Positions 1 to 11,367 of a stretch of DNA of 64,000 nucleotides are shown piece by piece. The position numbers were made by a program, and so were the translations under genes. The notes under the pieces were generated by a model. That model had not been told where the DNA came from, searched no databases, and saw nothing but the letters and a program-made list of their open reading frames with translations. This DNA is from Terebella lapidaria. Its lineage: Eukaryota; Annelida; Polychaeta; Terebellida; Terebellidae. Positions within the stretch are counted from its first letter, which is position 1. Each line of letters begins with the position of its first letter. The stretch covers positions 33,897,119 to 33,961,118 of the forward strand of contig OX424559.1 in assembly GCA_949152475.1 (NCBI GenBank). The letters run 5' to 3'.

Positions 1-8
1 ACATCTAA

Positions 9-2870
9 ATGGATAACCTAAACCTACTTTCATCAAACGTACGTGGAATACGAACAGATAGAAGAAAACGAATCAGTTTATTCGCAATGTTCGCAGAAAA
101 AATACATATCTTTTCTACGAGAAACCCATAGTTATCCGGAAATTGAAAACAAATGGAAAGACGAGTGGGGAGGTGACATTATATTTGCCCATGGTAGCAA
201 TAGAAATAAAGGAGTATTCATATTATTACCGACTAATCTAGAGTATACGATAACATCTGAATTCAAAGATCCTGAAGGTCGTTTTATAATCCTAGAGACT
301 TCCTGTCATAGTGACAATACGTACTTGTAAACCTCTACGCACCAACACAACTTAGCGAAAATTGCCAGACAAACTTTGCTGGAACAATAATGGCAAAATT
401 AGCGATATATAACGGTGAAAATATAATATTTGGAGGTGATTTCAACATCGTACTCAACCCATCTCAGGATAAAAAGGGGGGCAACCTGAATGCAAACAGC
501 TCCATTAAATACAGAAAATGTGTAGAAAGTCTTATGGAATCCTACCAATCAAGTGACGTATGGCGACTCCGGAAGGACAATAATTTCATGTTCACAAAAA
601 CATATATTATCGTTTAGATTATTGGCTAATCTCAAACCACCTAATTAATAGAACAAACAATGTTAAAATGCGCATGTGTTCCTTTAGACCACAGTTTGAT
701 AGAGCTGAGCATGAAAAGCCCAGTTGACAAACGAAGGGGACCTGGTTACTGGAAATTCAACAATTTACTTTTGAAAGATACAACCTATATAAAACTGATC
801 AAGAAAGTCATATACGACAATGCGATTGAAAATGAAATCGAAGACAGGGGAATGAAATGGGAGCTAATTAAAATGGATATCCGAACAACTACAATGAAAT
901 ACAGCAAGCAAAAATCCGCTGAAAAAAAACAACAACACGTGAACTCGAGAACGAACTCGCTATGTTACACGAAAGAATAGCAAGTGGTAATCACACTGAA
1001 GAAATCAGTGAAAAACTTGGAGCACGAAAATAAATAGTATTAAACAAGAAAAGGCCAATGGCCTCATCACTAGGTCTAAAGCACAATGGTCGGGAGAAAG
1101 CGAAAAAAAATACACCATACTTCCTGAATTTAGAAAAGAGAAACTATCTCGACAAAACAATAACCCAAATAAAAGTCGATGAATAACTAATTACAGAATC
1201 AAACGAAATTTTAGAAGAGGAGAGAAAATTTTATACAAATCTATATTCTGAACCACAAAACAACTCCAAAAAAGGAGAGACAGACAGTTCTTGAAAAACT
1301 GGAGCCCGCTCAGCCTATCAACGACTGATTACAAACAACTTATCACACAAACATTAGTACCGCACCTGCCCAATATAATAAAAGAAGATCAAAACGCGTA
1401 CATTAAAGGTGGGGTGGGTATATAGGCGAAAATATACATACAATAATGACATAATACTGTACACTACTGTAAAATCCGTAACGTGACTGTTAATCCTTCT
1501 AATTGATTTTGAAAAAACCTTTGATACGATCAAATGGTCTTTTTCATTTGAAACTCTAAAAGCCTTTTAATCTTAGTGATAATTTTATACAGTGGGTTCA
1601 ATTATTATATACGCAAATAAACAGCGCAATAATCAATAATGGGTATTCAATCCGCAAGACAGGGTTGCCCACTCTCTGCTTATCTATTTATCTTAGTTGT
1701 GGAAGTAATGGCGATACGGTTAAGAATATATTATAAAGCATTAAACTCGAACATGAGGAAGTCAAAGTCAGCCAATTTGCAGACGATACAACCCTCTACC
1801 TGCAGGAATACGATTTAATACAACACGTTCAACTATTCCTGGAACCCTTTTACAAATGTTCTGAACTTCGAGCTAACATGGACAAGACACAGGCATACAT
1901 GATAGGCAAGCATATGAAACGCTTCAAAAATGAGTATGACCTTCATTGGAAACAAGGCCCTATATACACTCTTGGAATATACATATGTGATACTGAAACT
2001 GAAAGTAAAAAATACAATTTCGACCCAAAAATAAAACAAATAAAGACACTCTTGAATATAGGGAAACTGAGAAATCAAGAACCCCCCAAACAGCACAGTC
2101 AAAAACTTGACAATCTACTTTATGACTTTCTTTGGAACGGTAAGACGCATAAATTAGCAAGGTCAACAATTACTCAGGAAATAGAAAAAGGTGGTCTGAA
2201 AATGATCGACATCGCTTTTAAAATAAAGGCCCTGAAACTATCGGGGGGTTCGCCGCGCGAACGCCAAAAGCACATGGAGAATGGTGATTGACGAACAAAC
2301 GACACGAAATAGAACCCCCACATGCGTAACCCGCTGGGGAAAACTGTACGATATGGATCCAGAGACATGACCACTTATATTTAAATCTGCATTCACCACA
2401 TGCAGAGAAACATACATGCAGTCTTTTCAGTATCCTATCATTCATCGAATATTCCCGTGCAACAAAGTCTTATATATCATGAAAATAACAAAATCAAATA
2501 TATGTACCTATAAAATGTGTCACCAAAACTCACCCGACACTAGTCAACACTACTCTGTGACATGTCCACCAGTTCGATTGTTCTGGAAATCTTTTTCACA
2601 TTGGTGGGAACATTCTAATAATAACCACACACCAAGTTTAAATGAGTAAAATATAATTTTAGGACTGCTCGAATGCTCGATTTCAGAGGAATATATTTTG
2701 AATTACTGTGTCATCCTGGCAAAATATTTCATACATGTTTGTAAAGAAAAGAAACTGATATTTTCTTCCTCCCTTATTTGTCAATGAAAAGCAAATTGTT
2801 GATAGAAAAGGAGATCAATAATATAAACCAAAATGAGCACAATATCTATTATCGTTGGGGACATATATTC
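9..2870 (+). pseudogene. Decayed LINE ORF2 (L1/Tx1-like endonuclease-reverse transcriptase)
   Basis: This is a non-LTR retrotransposon ORF2 broken by several frameshifts and stops. The reading frame opens at ATG 9 with an N-terminal endonuclease (EEP family); the core GGDFN motif is at 432-446. The reverse transcriptase active box reads FADD at 1776-1787. A Cys/His cluster near 2515-2570 (KMCHQNSPDTSQHYSVTC) followed by an FWKSF motif is the C-terminal RVT zinc-finger region, and coding similarity persists to about 2870. The fragments, in shifting frames, lie at 43-330, 390-617, 660-980, 1878-2291 and 2416-2649. ORF1 and the 5' end lie outside the window. It cannot encode a working protein. 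The L1/Tx1 assignment rests on domain order and motif style, not on a search. Confidence 0.85.
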
Positions 2871-2906
2871 ATGAGAATCTATAGACAATTTCCTATGTTA
2901 GTTTTA

Positions 2907-3679
2907 GACTACCGGACCTTTGGTTCGATAACCTTTTTGCATGGTGTTGCGTCCATCGCCCGTCGTCGTCCGTCGTCGTCGTCGTCGTCGTCGTCCGTTG
3001 TCGTCGTCCATCTACATTTTTATCTTTAAAGTTTGCAGTCAAATTTTTCTAAAATTTTATGTATAGGAAATGATATATGCTGAATATTGTCATGGCCTTG
3101 AACTTGACCTTCGACCTTTTTTTTCTGGGTCGGAAATCAGAGTGGTTGGTGTCTTCACTTATTGTTGACTGAGCGGCTTGGGAATCCATAGTGAGCATGT
3201 TGGAGGGGATGTGTGCTGAATACTGTCTTGAACTTGAGCTGTAACCTCATTTTCAAGGTCAGATCGCAGAATGGCTAATATCTCTATATATCTTTCCTAG
3301 ATGTTTACAATTGATTACTGAGCTGTAAAGTCCATGATGAGCTAGATATTAGGCATTTTGTCCTCTGACCTTGAAAATGAGGTCAAAGGTTAAATTCAAG
3401 GTCATGATAATATTCAGCATATATCATTTCCTATATGTGCACAATTGATTCCCAAGCTGTTAAGTCGATAATAAGCAAGATATTAGCCATTTTGTGCTCT
3501 GACCTTAAAAATGAAGTCAGAGGTCAACTTCAAGGTCATCAGAATATTCGGAATAAATCATTTCCTATATGTGCAAAATTGATTCCTAAGCTGTAAAAAT
3601 TGATTTTCTGAATCTGATTTTGTGACTTGCTCTTGAAAATCAGGTCAAAGGTCATATTCAAGGTCATGACAATAATTAG
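2907..3679 (+). repeat. GGTTACCGG element copy A, left part
   Basis: The left end reads accggacctttggttcgata, matching the terminal sequence of the other copies in this window, followed by a (CGT)n tract at about 2963-3008. Internally it has AT-rich units containing TGACCTTGA and AAGGTCA motifs, including a perfect AGGTCAAAGGTCA at 3642-3654. It has no coding capacity. The copy is cut at 3679 by gypsy-1 and resumes at 14422. Without gypsy-1 it would be about 1.1 kb. Confidence 0.75.
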
Positions 3680-4414
3680 TGTAAGGTTATTGACTACCGT
3701 CCGCTCTTCGGGATCCTCGAGGATAGTCCTCTCTCATCCGAGTCCTTGCGGACGCGCATCCGCTATTCCGGATCCTCGCGGCAGGGCCGCTCACCGGAGG
3801 TCGCGGCGGACACGGTAACTACTTCATCATTAACGGTAACCAGGTAACAGCCCACCCGACACTCCCAGGCCTACGGACACCGTTCAGAAACTGGTTCATC
3901 ACCACGGTGTTAACTGGCGGGGCCTGGCGAGCCGCGGTCTGCCTCGGGGACGGAACCCCGTACAGTCCGACATGCTGGCCAGAGCCTCTGTCACATGTCC
4001 CGGGAAGGGAGAGAGCTGGCGATCCACAGGGCCGAAGGCCCCCGAGTCAGCAACTCGTCTCTCCCAGCCCGGGCCTCCCCACGGAAATCGTCCCCAGGGC
4101 TCTAGGAGCCCACTACTCAGACCCAGGGAACACAAAGCTCATGGCGAGCCTCGTGTGCGTCCTAGTCTCGATCTTGGACAATCTCCTCGAACGAGTCGCT
4201 TCCAGTGTATATATAATACACCAGAAACTGCAGGGCGCACGCGAGGTTAAATCGATCCATTGTTATAGTTTACTGGAGCGTAAATTACAATACGTCGCCG
4301 TGGCAACGCACGCTCGAACGGAGCATGTCAAAACAAGGCCAAGTACAGAAAGGCCACATAAATGGCTTTTATGTTTACAATCACCTGCCGCGTGCTTAGG
4401 GCAAAATCGCCACA
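3680..4414 (-). repeat. Gypsy-1 3' LTR
   Basis: A 735-bp long terminal repeat, the downstream copy in element sense. Read on the minus strand it begins TGTGGCGATTTTGCC and ends AACCTTACA. It matches 13687-14421 base for base as far as I can follow by eye. A TATA-like palindrome, gtgtatatataatacac, lies near 4205-4222. ORFs of up to 217 codons cross it on the plus strand, but they are chance frames in GC-rich sequence. Confidence 0.95.
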
Positions 4415-4429
4415 TTACCCCCTTCTTAC
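4415..4429 (-). promoter_or_regulatory. Gypsy-1 polypurine tract
   Basis: Minus-strand GTAAGAAGGGGGTAA directly abuts the 3' LTR. Such a purine run primes plus-strand DNA synthesis in LTR retrotransposons. Gypsy-2 has a similar tract (GAAGGGGTGTTA) in the same place. Confidence 0.85.
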
Positions 4430-7050
4430 AATGTTGGTCCCCAACATGTTCCGCCCGCGCCCAAAATGCTCGAAACCCGACGAAGGCTTCGCATGGCGGG
4501 GGCCGGAAGAAGGCACGATGGCAACGCCCGGAAGTCACGGCGCAAACACTAGGACTTTAAGAGTCCCTTTTGGAAGAATGGGGGACTACCCCCGGACTTA
4601 TGGAGTAAACTATAACGCGCTTTGCAATTTTGAATAAACCCTCATAAACAAGCTAAAATTTTGACCGAGGTGGTCCAAAACCGTGTGATGACCTTGAAAG
4701 GTCATCCATTATAAAAGGACGGTGTGTCGAGTCTTTGGAATATCTTTAAGGTTAGACTTTAAATTTAGAAATTTTGTAAAACGACACACCGAGTGATCAA
4801 AAGTGATAGTACCTCTAAAATGTTGCCGACCGCCCTGCCGGCCGGCTCCTCAGATCCGCAGAACGGGTCTGAGGCAGGGCGGAGCCGCGGAAGCGACTCC
4901 GGCACGCCCGCATGACATATGTACATCTAGCAGACACACATACACCTGCGGACAGCTGTCGCAGACAGCTATCAAAGCCAACGCGGCAAGCCGCATCGAC
5001 TGCCAGTATCTGTATACTGCAACCCGCACAGGCCTGTGTACAGACACGCAGATGGACGGACGTCTGCACTTTCATGCAGCCGCCCGCCCGCCCGCACATC
5101 TTCAGCACGGCCCGCATGGGGAGTTTACAACTGACAAAATCACCCGCATCTCGAACACCGGACACGCGGATCCCGCGGAATCCAGCGCCGCATCGGCGGA
5201 CGAAATGCGGATGGCACAAAACACATGTGCTACACATCTGGAGATTAACAAATAATCCGGGTACGACATTTTTACATATATATACATGTAACAAATGATG
5301 ACAGCTATACTACACGTGCAGCAATGCACGCGGTGTCGCTGCAAAACTCTGTCCCCGGTCTTACTGACACACTGCCGAACCAACATACAAACACCATAAA
5401 ACTCATGCGGAGGCAGTCATTTCCCTCCGGTGACTCCAAATCAAACCATGTATACGGGTAGAAACGCATTTCTATCCCGGGGGACCTCGCAAATAACTAC
5501 AGTAATTAAGATCAGTCATTAGCTAAAGCTTCCGCACTGGCGGTAAATGACGTGAAACTAATCACCAAAGCAAGGTAGAAATTGGGCATAAAATTGACAG
5601 TAACCACTAACTTGTGGCTTGTACGAATATGTCAGACGAAAACAACAATAAATTGTCATTCTCCAGTCTTTTCAAATATCACAGCAATCCGTCACCGTCA
5701 AAATTAGCGCAACTCCTTACACCCCTCTCGCGAAAGCAGAAATCTCCCGATTTCTTACTCTCTATTGCACCGGAAAGGAAATTTCACATACTTGACTCAC
5801 TTTGTATCAGTAAATGAGCAAGAACAGAATTCTCCAGAGACATGCCGCACACTTGTGGCTTATAATCCTCCCATAAATAATAAATGAGATGGAAAATAAA
5901 CAAAATCACTCCCCATAGCCGCTGGCACGCTTACAGGGCGATCGGACATACCCATGACGTCCGGACAGACAATCGGGCGCCCTATGGGCGTTTGCAAAGC
6001 GCCCACTAGCATCCCCGACGTACTGCCCGGCCGCGGAGCGGTGCCCGGTCCAGCCCAGAGCCTCCTCAAACGACTACCGGAGCGCGGAGCCAATAGATTT
6101 AGACGCGGAGCCGGCATGGTCCATAACCGCACTGGTTAGGGGGCGAACCCTTCATACCGGCGCCCAATCTAGAGGCGCCCAAAGATGGTGAAAGCAATAG
6201 CCGGCGGACGTCCGGGGCTGCCCGCGGACGGAGTCCAGGCCGGACGTCTACCATTGTACGGCGTATTGCCCTTATCCAATGAAGATGAAATTGGAATTAG
6301 AAGCCACCACAAGTGTTGCACATGTAATATACGACCCCCTTCTTAGAAGGAGGCCGGGGTTCCGGTCATTCCGGCCGGACCGCGTATTGTAAGGTACGAT
6401 CCGGACGAGAACGAGCGTCACCCGCTGCCGCGGCTGGTCCGCACACGCGGACTTAACAACCGCTCCATTATCATAATGGATAGTCGGTTTCCTGCCGTAA
6501 GAAACCTTAATCTACTATAACCGCAATTACAGTAGTGGCTCACGGGGGATAACTACACCGAAGTGCGTCATCTTAAAGCGCCGCGGACGCCGGACGAGTC
6601 ACGCGGACGAACCGCGGACATCAGTCCTCATCTGCGGACACTATCCCCGCGTCCAGAGCCAGTTCCCCAAATCCGTGGGAAGACGCTTCTCCCGTAGCGG
6701 ACGTAAATCCCAACCTCAGTCTGGCCATATAAGAGGTTGTCCCGGGACCAGGGGCGTCCGGCCGAATCAGTAAATTCGTCCGGCCAGCGTAACCGTTGTG
6801 CGGATTACGCCGGACAGCCGTCCATAAGGTGCGGACAGGCCATCCGCACGTCCCTGGCGCTAGAAACTACAGGAGGGCGGATGCGGAGCGGCGGCGTTAC
6901 GACATGAAAGTCTCCGCGGACCTCAACTCCGAAGATGGCCACAAAGTAGCCACCCGCGGAGGTAAGTCGTGCGGACTCTCACGGAACGACCTAAAACCCA
7001 TCCATAGTATGACAGACGGGTACCGCAGACGCATCCGCATGGGCGGAAGG
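4430..7050 (-). other. Gypsy-1 long 3' region without a clear gene
   Basis: These 2.6 kb lie between the pol stop and the polypurine tract. I see no envelope gene. The longest element-sense ORF is 4815-5294 (159 codons, notably cysteine-rich, no recognisable domain, poor start context), which I do not call as a gene. The DNA is GC-rich and crowded with CGGAC/GTCCG words, especially 5900-7050. It also holds a near-perfect palindrome gatgaccttgaaaggtcatc (4687-4706) and a 9-bp inverted repeat (4721-4729 with 4782-4790). In gypsy-2 the corresponding region carries a 925-codon ORF, so this stretch may be a regulatory or decayed counterpart. Confidence 0.6.
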
Positions 7051-10000
7051 TTATTCCCACCCATACCGGGCTGGCGCACGTGGTTTCCGGCGTGGCCGCC
7101 CGTCATCCGCAGGTACTGGAGGGAGTGGGGGTACCTGCGGATCGCCGTCATCTGGCTGATAGCCACCCAGTCCATCATCTGACGGGTCAGAGAGGTCCGG
7201 GAGGCCCACCATACGGCGCACACGCTCGTCCGGAGTCCGCGGATGCTGACCGGACGGATCCCATACGGGAGCATCATCCGGTTCCGCATCTTGAATTAGC
7301 GGATCCATGACAAGCGGGCCCTCGTACTTCTTCAGATTATCGATATGGACAACCAGAACCCTGTCCGGATCGGAATCCCTCCGGATCCGGTAGTCCACAT
7401 CTGTCACCTGTTTCAGTACTGTAAACGGGCCTATCCACGGCTTAGCAAATTTATTACCTTGCTTAAGCGGCGGATAATAGTAGCGCACCTTGTCGCCTTC
7501 CGCAAAAGCTGGCCTACCCTTAGCATGGGCGTCATAGCCTCGCTTCTGCCGGAGGGCAGACTTGTCCAGGCGCGCGCGCGCGAAATCATGGGCGTTCGCC
7601 AGGGCGCGGCGAATCCACTCCACGTACTCCGGACCGCACTGGGGTACTGCGCCGGTCTCTGCCGCAGTTGGATACATAATATCCACGGGCAAATTTAGCT
7701 CCCGGCCGTACAACATCGCGTGCGGAGTAACTCCGGTCGAAGAGTGGACCGACGACCTGTACGCCATTAAGACATACGGGAGGTGGTCATCCCAATCATT
7801 CGCACGATCATTCACAAAGGCCGCCAGCATGTTGAGGACCGATCGATTAAAGCGTTCGACCTGGCCATCAGACTGGGGCCTGTAGGGGGTGGTCCGCACC
7901 TTGGTACTCCCTAGCATCTGTGCTAGGTTCCGGAACAGGTTGCTCTCAAATTGCGTGCCCTGATCCGAATGTACCTGTTTAGGTACCCCATGGTACACCA
8001 CCCATCTATTCACCAATAACCGAGCTACCTCGTCCGCAGTCTGGCGGCGCAGTGGGTAGGCGTCGGTATACTTGGTAAAATAGTCGGATATCACCAGGAT
8101 GTACCGGAAACCGCGCGGGGTGACCCGGTGGGTATCCAGTATATCCAAAGCTATCCGATCAAACGGCGCGCCCGCCTTAACCGTGGTTAAGGGGTGGCGG
8201 CCAGGAGTCGGGACTCCTTTGCGAGCTTGACACCGAGGGCAGGCTGCGCACCACCGTTGCACGTCCAAGCCGCTACCAGGCCAATGAAAGCGCTGTTGTA
8301 GCCTATGGACGGTCCTCCGGATTCCCAAGTGACCGGTCACCCGGAGGTCATGCAACTGGTGGAGTACTTCTTTCCGCAGCTCCGCCGGAAGCACCAACTG
8401 CCATATTGGAGGCAGTGGGGTCGGTGGCTCATAGCGCCGGTACAGGAGGCCATCCCTCAAGGAGAGTCGTTCCCACTGAGATACTAGAGACAAGGTCTCC
8501 TCCCTGTAGGTCTTTCGCTCATCCTTCGAGGGCTTCTGGCCGGCCTCAAGGGCTGTGATTACCGGTGCCAGAGCTCTGTCAGCTCTCTGCGCCGCAGCTA
8601 TCTGCGCCGGAGAGTAGCCACCCAAGTAATTAGGCTCCTCATCCGTCGCGTCCGGCTGCGCCGCAGCGGCCATCACCACAGGGGGCAAGGACCGCTCATA
8701 CTCAGACTCTCCAGAGGACGAGGGTACCCACGAGGAGTACACCGCCGGACTCGAGGAAGACTCGCTGGAGCTGAGCCGCACCTCCGCTTCATATGCGGGA
8801 CGCCCTCGCCGATATCGGCGGGTCCGCGCGCGGAGATGAGCCCTAGACGCTCCGGCCGCCGTGTTGTTAGAGGGGGCGGCGGCCTGCGGTCTCCCCGGAA
8901 CGTCCAATTCCGAGTCTGAGGACGAATCCGCGGCTTGCTGGAATGGTGCCATCCCTGCGCAACCCGGATTCTTGCACTTATGACAACGGGACAGGCCGTC
9001 CGCGTTGCCGTGCAACTTACCAGCGCGATGCTCTATCTGCATGTCATACTCTTGGAGTTTGACGAGCCACCGCGCCACCAAGCCGTCGGCCTCACTATAG
9101 TTGAGGAGCCATCTCAGCGAACTATGATCAGTCCGCAAGCGGAAATGGCGTCCCAACAAATAGTGCCGGAAACGCTTGGTCATCGTAACCACCGCGAGCA
9201 ACTCGCGATGAGTGGTGCAGTAGTTCATTTGAGAGCGGCTCAAGGCCACACTCGCATAAGCTACTACCCGCTCTTGCCCATCCACGATCTGCGAGAGGAC
9301 ACCGCCAAGCGCGAAGTTACTCGCGTCGGTGTCCAGGATGAACTCGCAGTCCGGACGAGGGTGCCGCAGCACCGGGGCCACTACCAAGGCCTGCCGGAGT
9401 CCCGAGAAGGCGTTAGCCTGCTCGGCGGACCAAACAAAATCGGCGCCCTTTTCCGTGAGGATAGTAAGGGGACGCGCGATCTCCGCAAAGCCGCGAATAA
9501 ACCTGCGGTGGTAGCTCGCGAAGCCCAAGAAGGACCTCACGTCCGCCACGTTACATGGCGGAGGCCATTTCTGCACGGCCGCCACCTTTGCGGGGTCTGG
9601 TCTCACTCCGGTGCCCGTTACCATGAAGCCCAAGTACAGGATTTCCTGCGCGAATAGCTCGCACTTACTTGGCTTCAATTTAAGCCCTGCTCCGCGGATG
9701 CGATGGAGCACCATCTGGAGGTTGGTGAGGGTTTCCTCGAACGACCGGCCATACACGACGACATCGTCGATGTAGACCATACATCGCTTCCAGAGGAACC
9801 CTTTGAGTACCATCTCCATGAGGCGCTCGAACGTCGCTGGTGCGTTACAGAGCCCGAACGGCATTACCTTGAATTGGTAGAGCCCGTTCTTGGTAACGAA
9901 GGCAGTCTTCGCCCGATCACTCTCCTCCATCTCCACCTGCCAATACCCGGAGGCCAGATCCAGAGCACAGAAATAGTGCGACCCGGCCAGGGCATCGAAG

Positions 10001-11361
10001 GTATCCTCAATGTGCGGGAGAGGATATGAGTCCTTCCGCGTGGCATCGTTGAGTTTCCGATAGTCCACGCAGAACCTCCACGAGCCGTCCTTCTTCTTCA
10101 CCATAACCACCGGACTGGCCCAAGGGCTGTCACTGGGTTCGATGATGTCCAAGTCGAGCATCTTTTGCACCTCCTGGTCTATGACCTCTTGGTGCACTAT
10201 TGCTGCCCGACGAAGACGCTGCTTGAGAGGACGCTCGTCCACGAGGTCGATGCGGTGCTTGGCGACGTCAGTCTTGCCAACCGCACCATCAGGACCCATG
10301 AACACATCCGCATACTGCCGCAGCAGTCTGCGGAGCGCTTGGCGCTGCTCTTCATCCAGCCGGTCCTTCGGAACCCGAGATTCCAAATTGTCCGGCAGGG
10401 TGAACGGATCATCTCCGGCGGCCGCCGCCGCGCACGCAGCGCGGCAGACCGGATCGTCGGGGATGACACGACTCGAAGCCGCGGGAATAGCAGTAGCTGC
10501 TATGCATCCGCGCTTCAGTACAATCGGAGCATCCGTAGGATTCACCACAAGGATGGGCATCGCGCGGGGGTTGGACATGACCAGGGCCCCACCCAGCACG
10601 AGCCCAGTTCCTGCGGCGAAACTGCTCACGGGTTGCACTATACACGGACGACCATCGAGGGGCATGCGGGGACGCCGCGGCCTCGTCTCGATGATCATCT
10701 CACTCATCGGCGGCACTACTACAGTGCGCGATGTCCGCATCTGGAATGAATGCATCGGGCCCGAGCGGAAGAGGAAGTGTGTGTCCTCTCCCATCCGGAA
10801 CTCGCCAGCGCTAAAGTTGGCAATCACCCGGTGGACCCGTAGGAAATTCATCCCAATTATCCCGGCCGCTCCGATATCCGCCACGATCGCCTCTGTCAGA
10901 TACACCTTGTCCCCAAGGGTAATAGGCAGATCGATGATGCCATGGATACGGATGCGGTTGTCTCCCGCTCCGTAGAGCTTGTACGGTCCGGGATCTCGCA
11001 ACTCGAGGTTGCGGAGTGCGGGCTCCTTCCTAAACGTTCCGGCGGCCACGAGGGTCACCTCCGAGCCTGAGTCTATGAGGAACCGGACCGGCTCCCGTCC
11101 GAAGGACAGGGGCAGGTACCAGCAGGGGTCCCTCACCAGCGCGCAGGTCGGGCGATACCTTTCGCACGTGCTGGGCTCATCTACGGAGTCCTCGCCATCC
11201 GCCTCAGCCGCGGAGGAGCTAGACTGGTCTCCAAGGACTACTTCCGGAGAAGTCATATCCACTTGGGGTCCGTCCTGCTCATCAGCGGGTGGGGCGGCAT
11301 CGTTTGCCACCGAACAACTATCCCCGGACGCAGTGTTGGTCGCCACCACGTCCGGATCTAG
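7051..11361 (-). CDS. pol: Gypsy-1 Pol: protease, reverse transcriptase, RNase H, integrase
   Basis: This polyprotein copies element RNA into DNA and integrates it. Counted from the frameshift (1,436 residues), an aspartic protease motif FLIDSGSE sits near residue 94-101. The reverse transcriptase has CVDYRKLN (~431) and the active box YIDD (530-533; 9763-9774). RNase H has LDTDASNFALGG (~676). The integrase has an HHCC zinc site (H1004, H1011, C1038, C1041) and a D,D,E triad at about D1073, D1133 and E1169. A GPF-type C-terminal domain follows. The open frame extends upstream to 11646, but that part overlaps gag. The GGGAAAC site at the gag stop puts translation into this frame at 11361. There are no internal stops and all catalytic motifs are present, so it appears functional. 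Confidence 0.95.
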   Translation of the reverse strand, partial: LDPDVVATNTASGDSCSVANDAAPPADEQDGPQVDMTSPEVVLGDQSSSSAAEADGEDSVDEPSTCERYRPTCALVRDPCWYLPLSFGREPVRFLIDSGSEVTLVAAGTFRKEPALRNLELRDPGPYKLYGAGDNRIRIHGIIDLPITLGDKVYLTEAIVADIGAAGIIGMNFLRVHRVIANFSAGEFRMGEDTHFLFRSGPMHSFQMRTSRTVVVPPMSEMIIETRPRRPRMPLDGRPCIVQPVSSFAAGTGLVLGGALVMSNPRAMPILVVNPTDAPIVLKRGCIAATAIPAASSRVIPDDPVCRAACAAAAAGDDPFTLPDNLESRVPKDRLDEEQRQALRRLLRQYADVFMGPDGAVGKTDVAKHRIDLVDERPLKQRLRRAAIVHQEVIDQEVQKMLDLDIIEPSDSPWASPVVMVKKKDGSWRFCVDYRKLNDATRKDSYPLPHIEDTFDALAGSHYFCALDLASGYWQVEMEESDRAKTAFVTKNGLYQFKVMPFGLCNAPATFERLMEMVLKGFLWKRCMVYIDDVVVYGRSFEETLTNLQMVLHRIRGAGLKLKPSKCELFAQEILYLGFMVTGTGVRPDPAKVAAVQKWPPPCNVADVRSFLGFASYHRRFIRGFAEIARPLTILTEKGADFVWSAEQANAFSGLRQALVVAPVLRHPRPDCEFILDTDASNFALGGVLSQIVDGQERVVAYASVALSRSQMNYCTTHRELLAVVTMTKRFRHYLLGRHFRLRTDHSSLRWLLNYSEADGLVARWLVKLQEYDMQIEHRAGKLHGNADGLSRCHKCKNPGCAGMAPFQQAADSSSDSELDVPGRPQAAAPSNNTAAGASRAHLRARTRRYRRGRPAYEAEVRLSSSESSSSPAVYSSWVPSSSGESEYERSLPPVVMAAAAQPDATDEEPNYLGGYSPAQIAAAQRADRALAPVITALEAGQKPSKDERKTYREETLSLVSQWERLSLRDGLLYRRYEPPTPLPPIWQLVLPAELRKEVLHQLHDLRVTGHLGIRRTVHRLQQRFHWPGSGLDVQRWCAACPRCQARKGVPTPGRHPLTTVKAGAPFDRIALDILDTHRVTPRGFRYILVISDYFTKYTDAYPLRRQTADEVARLLVNRWVVYHGVPKQVHSDQGTQFESNLFRNLAQMLGSTKVRTTPYRPQSDGQVERFNRSVLNMLAAFVNDRANDWDDHLPYVLMAYRSSVHSSTGVTPHAMLYGRELNLPVDIMYPTAAETGAVPQCGPEYVEWIRRALANAHDFARARLDKSALRQKRGYDAHAKGRPAFAEGDKVRYYYPPLKQGNKFAKPWIGPFTVLKQVTDVDYRIRRDSDPDRVLVVHIDNLKKYEGPLVMDPLIQDAEPDDAPVWDPSGQHPRTPDERVRRMVGLPDLSDPSDDGLGGYQPDDGDPQVPPLPPVPADDGRPRRKPRAPARYGWE

Positions 11362-11367
11362 TTTCCC
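11324..11367 (-). promoter_or_regulatory. Programmed -1 ribosomal frameshift signal (gag-pol)
   Basis: On the minus strand the last gag codons are CAG GGA AAC TAG, so the heptamer G GGA AAC (11361-11367) lies in the exact X XXY YYZ register and abuts the stop. Slipping back one base enters the pol frame. Five bases later an arm CCGGACG (11349-11355) pairs perfectly with CGTCCGG (11324-11330). The 18-base loop contains a TGGT/ACCA mini-hairpin. Heptamer, spacer and stem match the standard retroviral -1 frameshift layout. Function is inferred. Confidence 0.88.

Noticed and set aside
3907-4560. 217-codon ORF crossing the gypsy-1 LTR (and its twin at 13914-14465)
   Set aside because: Lies antisense inside an LTR, diverges where the LTR ends and has no recognisable domain.
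8935-10975. Long plus-strand ORFs of 240, 194 and 277 codons opposite gypsy-1 pol
   Set aside because: They are antisense to conserved pol motifs, have no domain of their own and reflect GC-rich codon bias.
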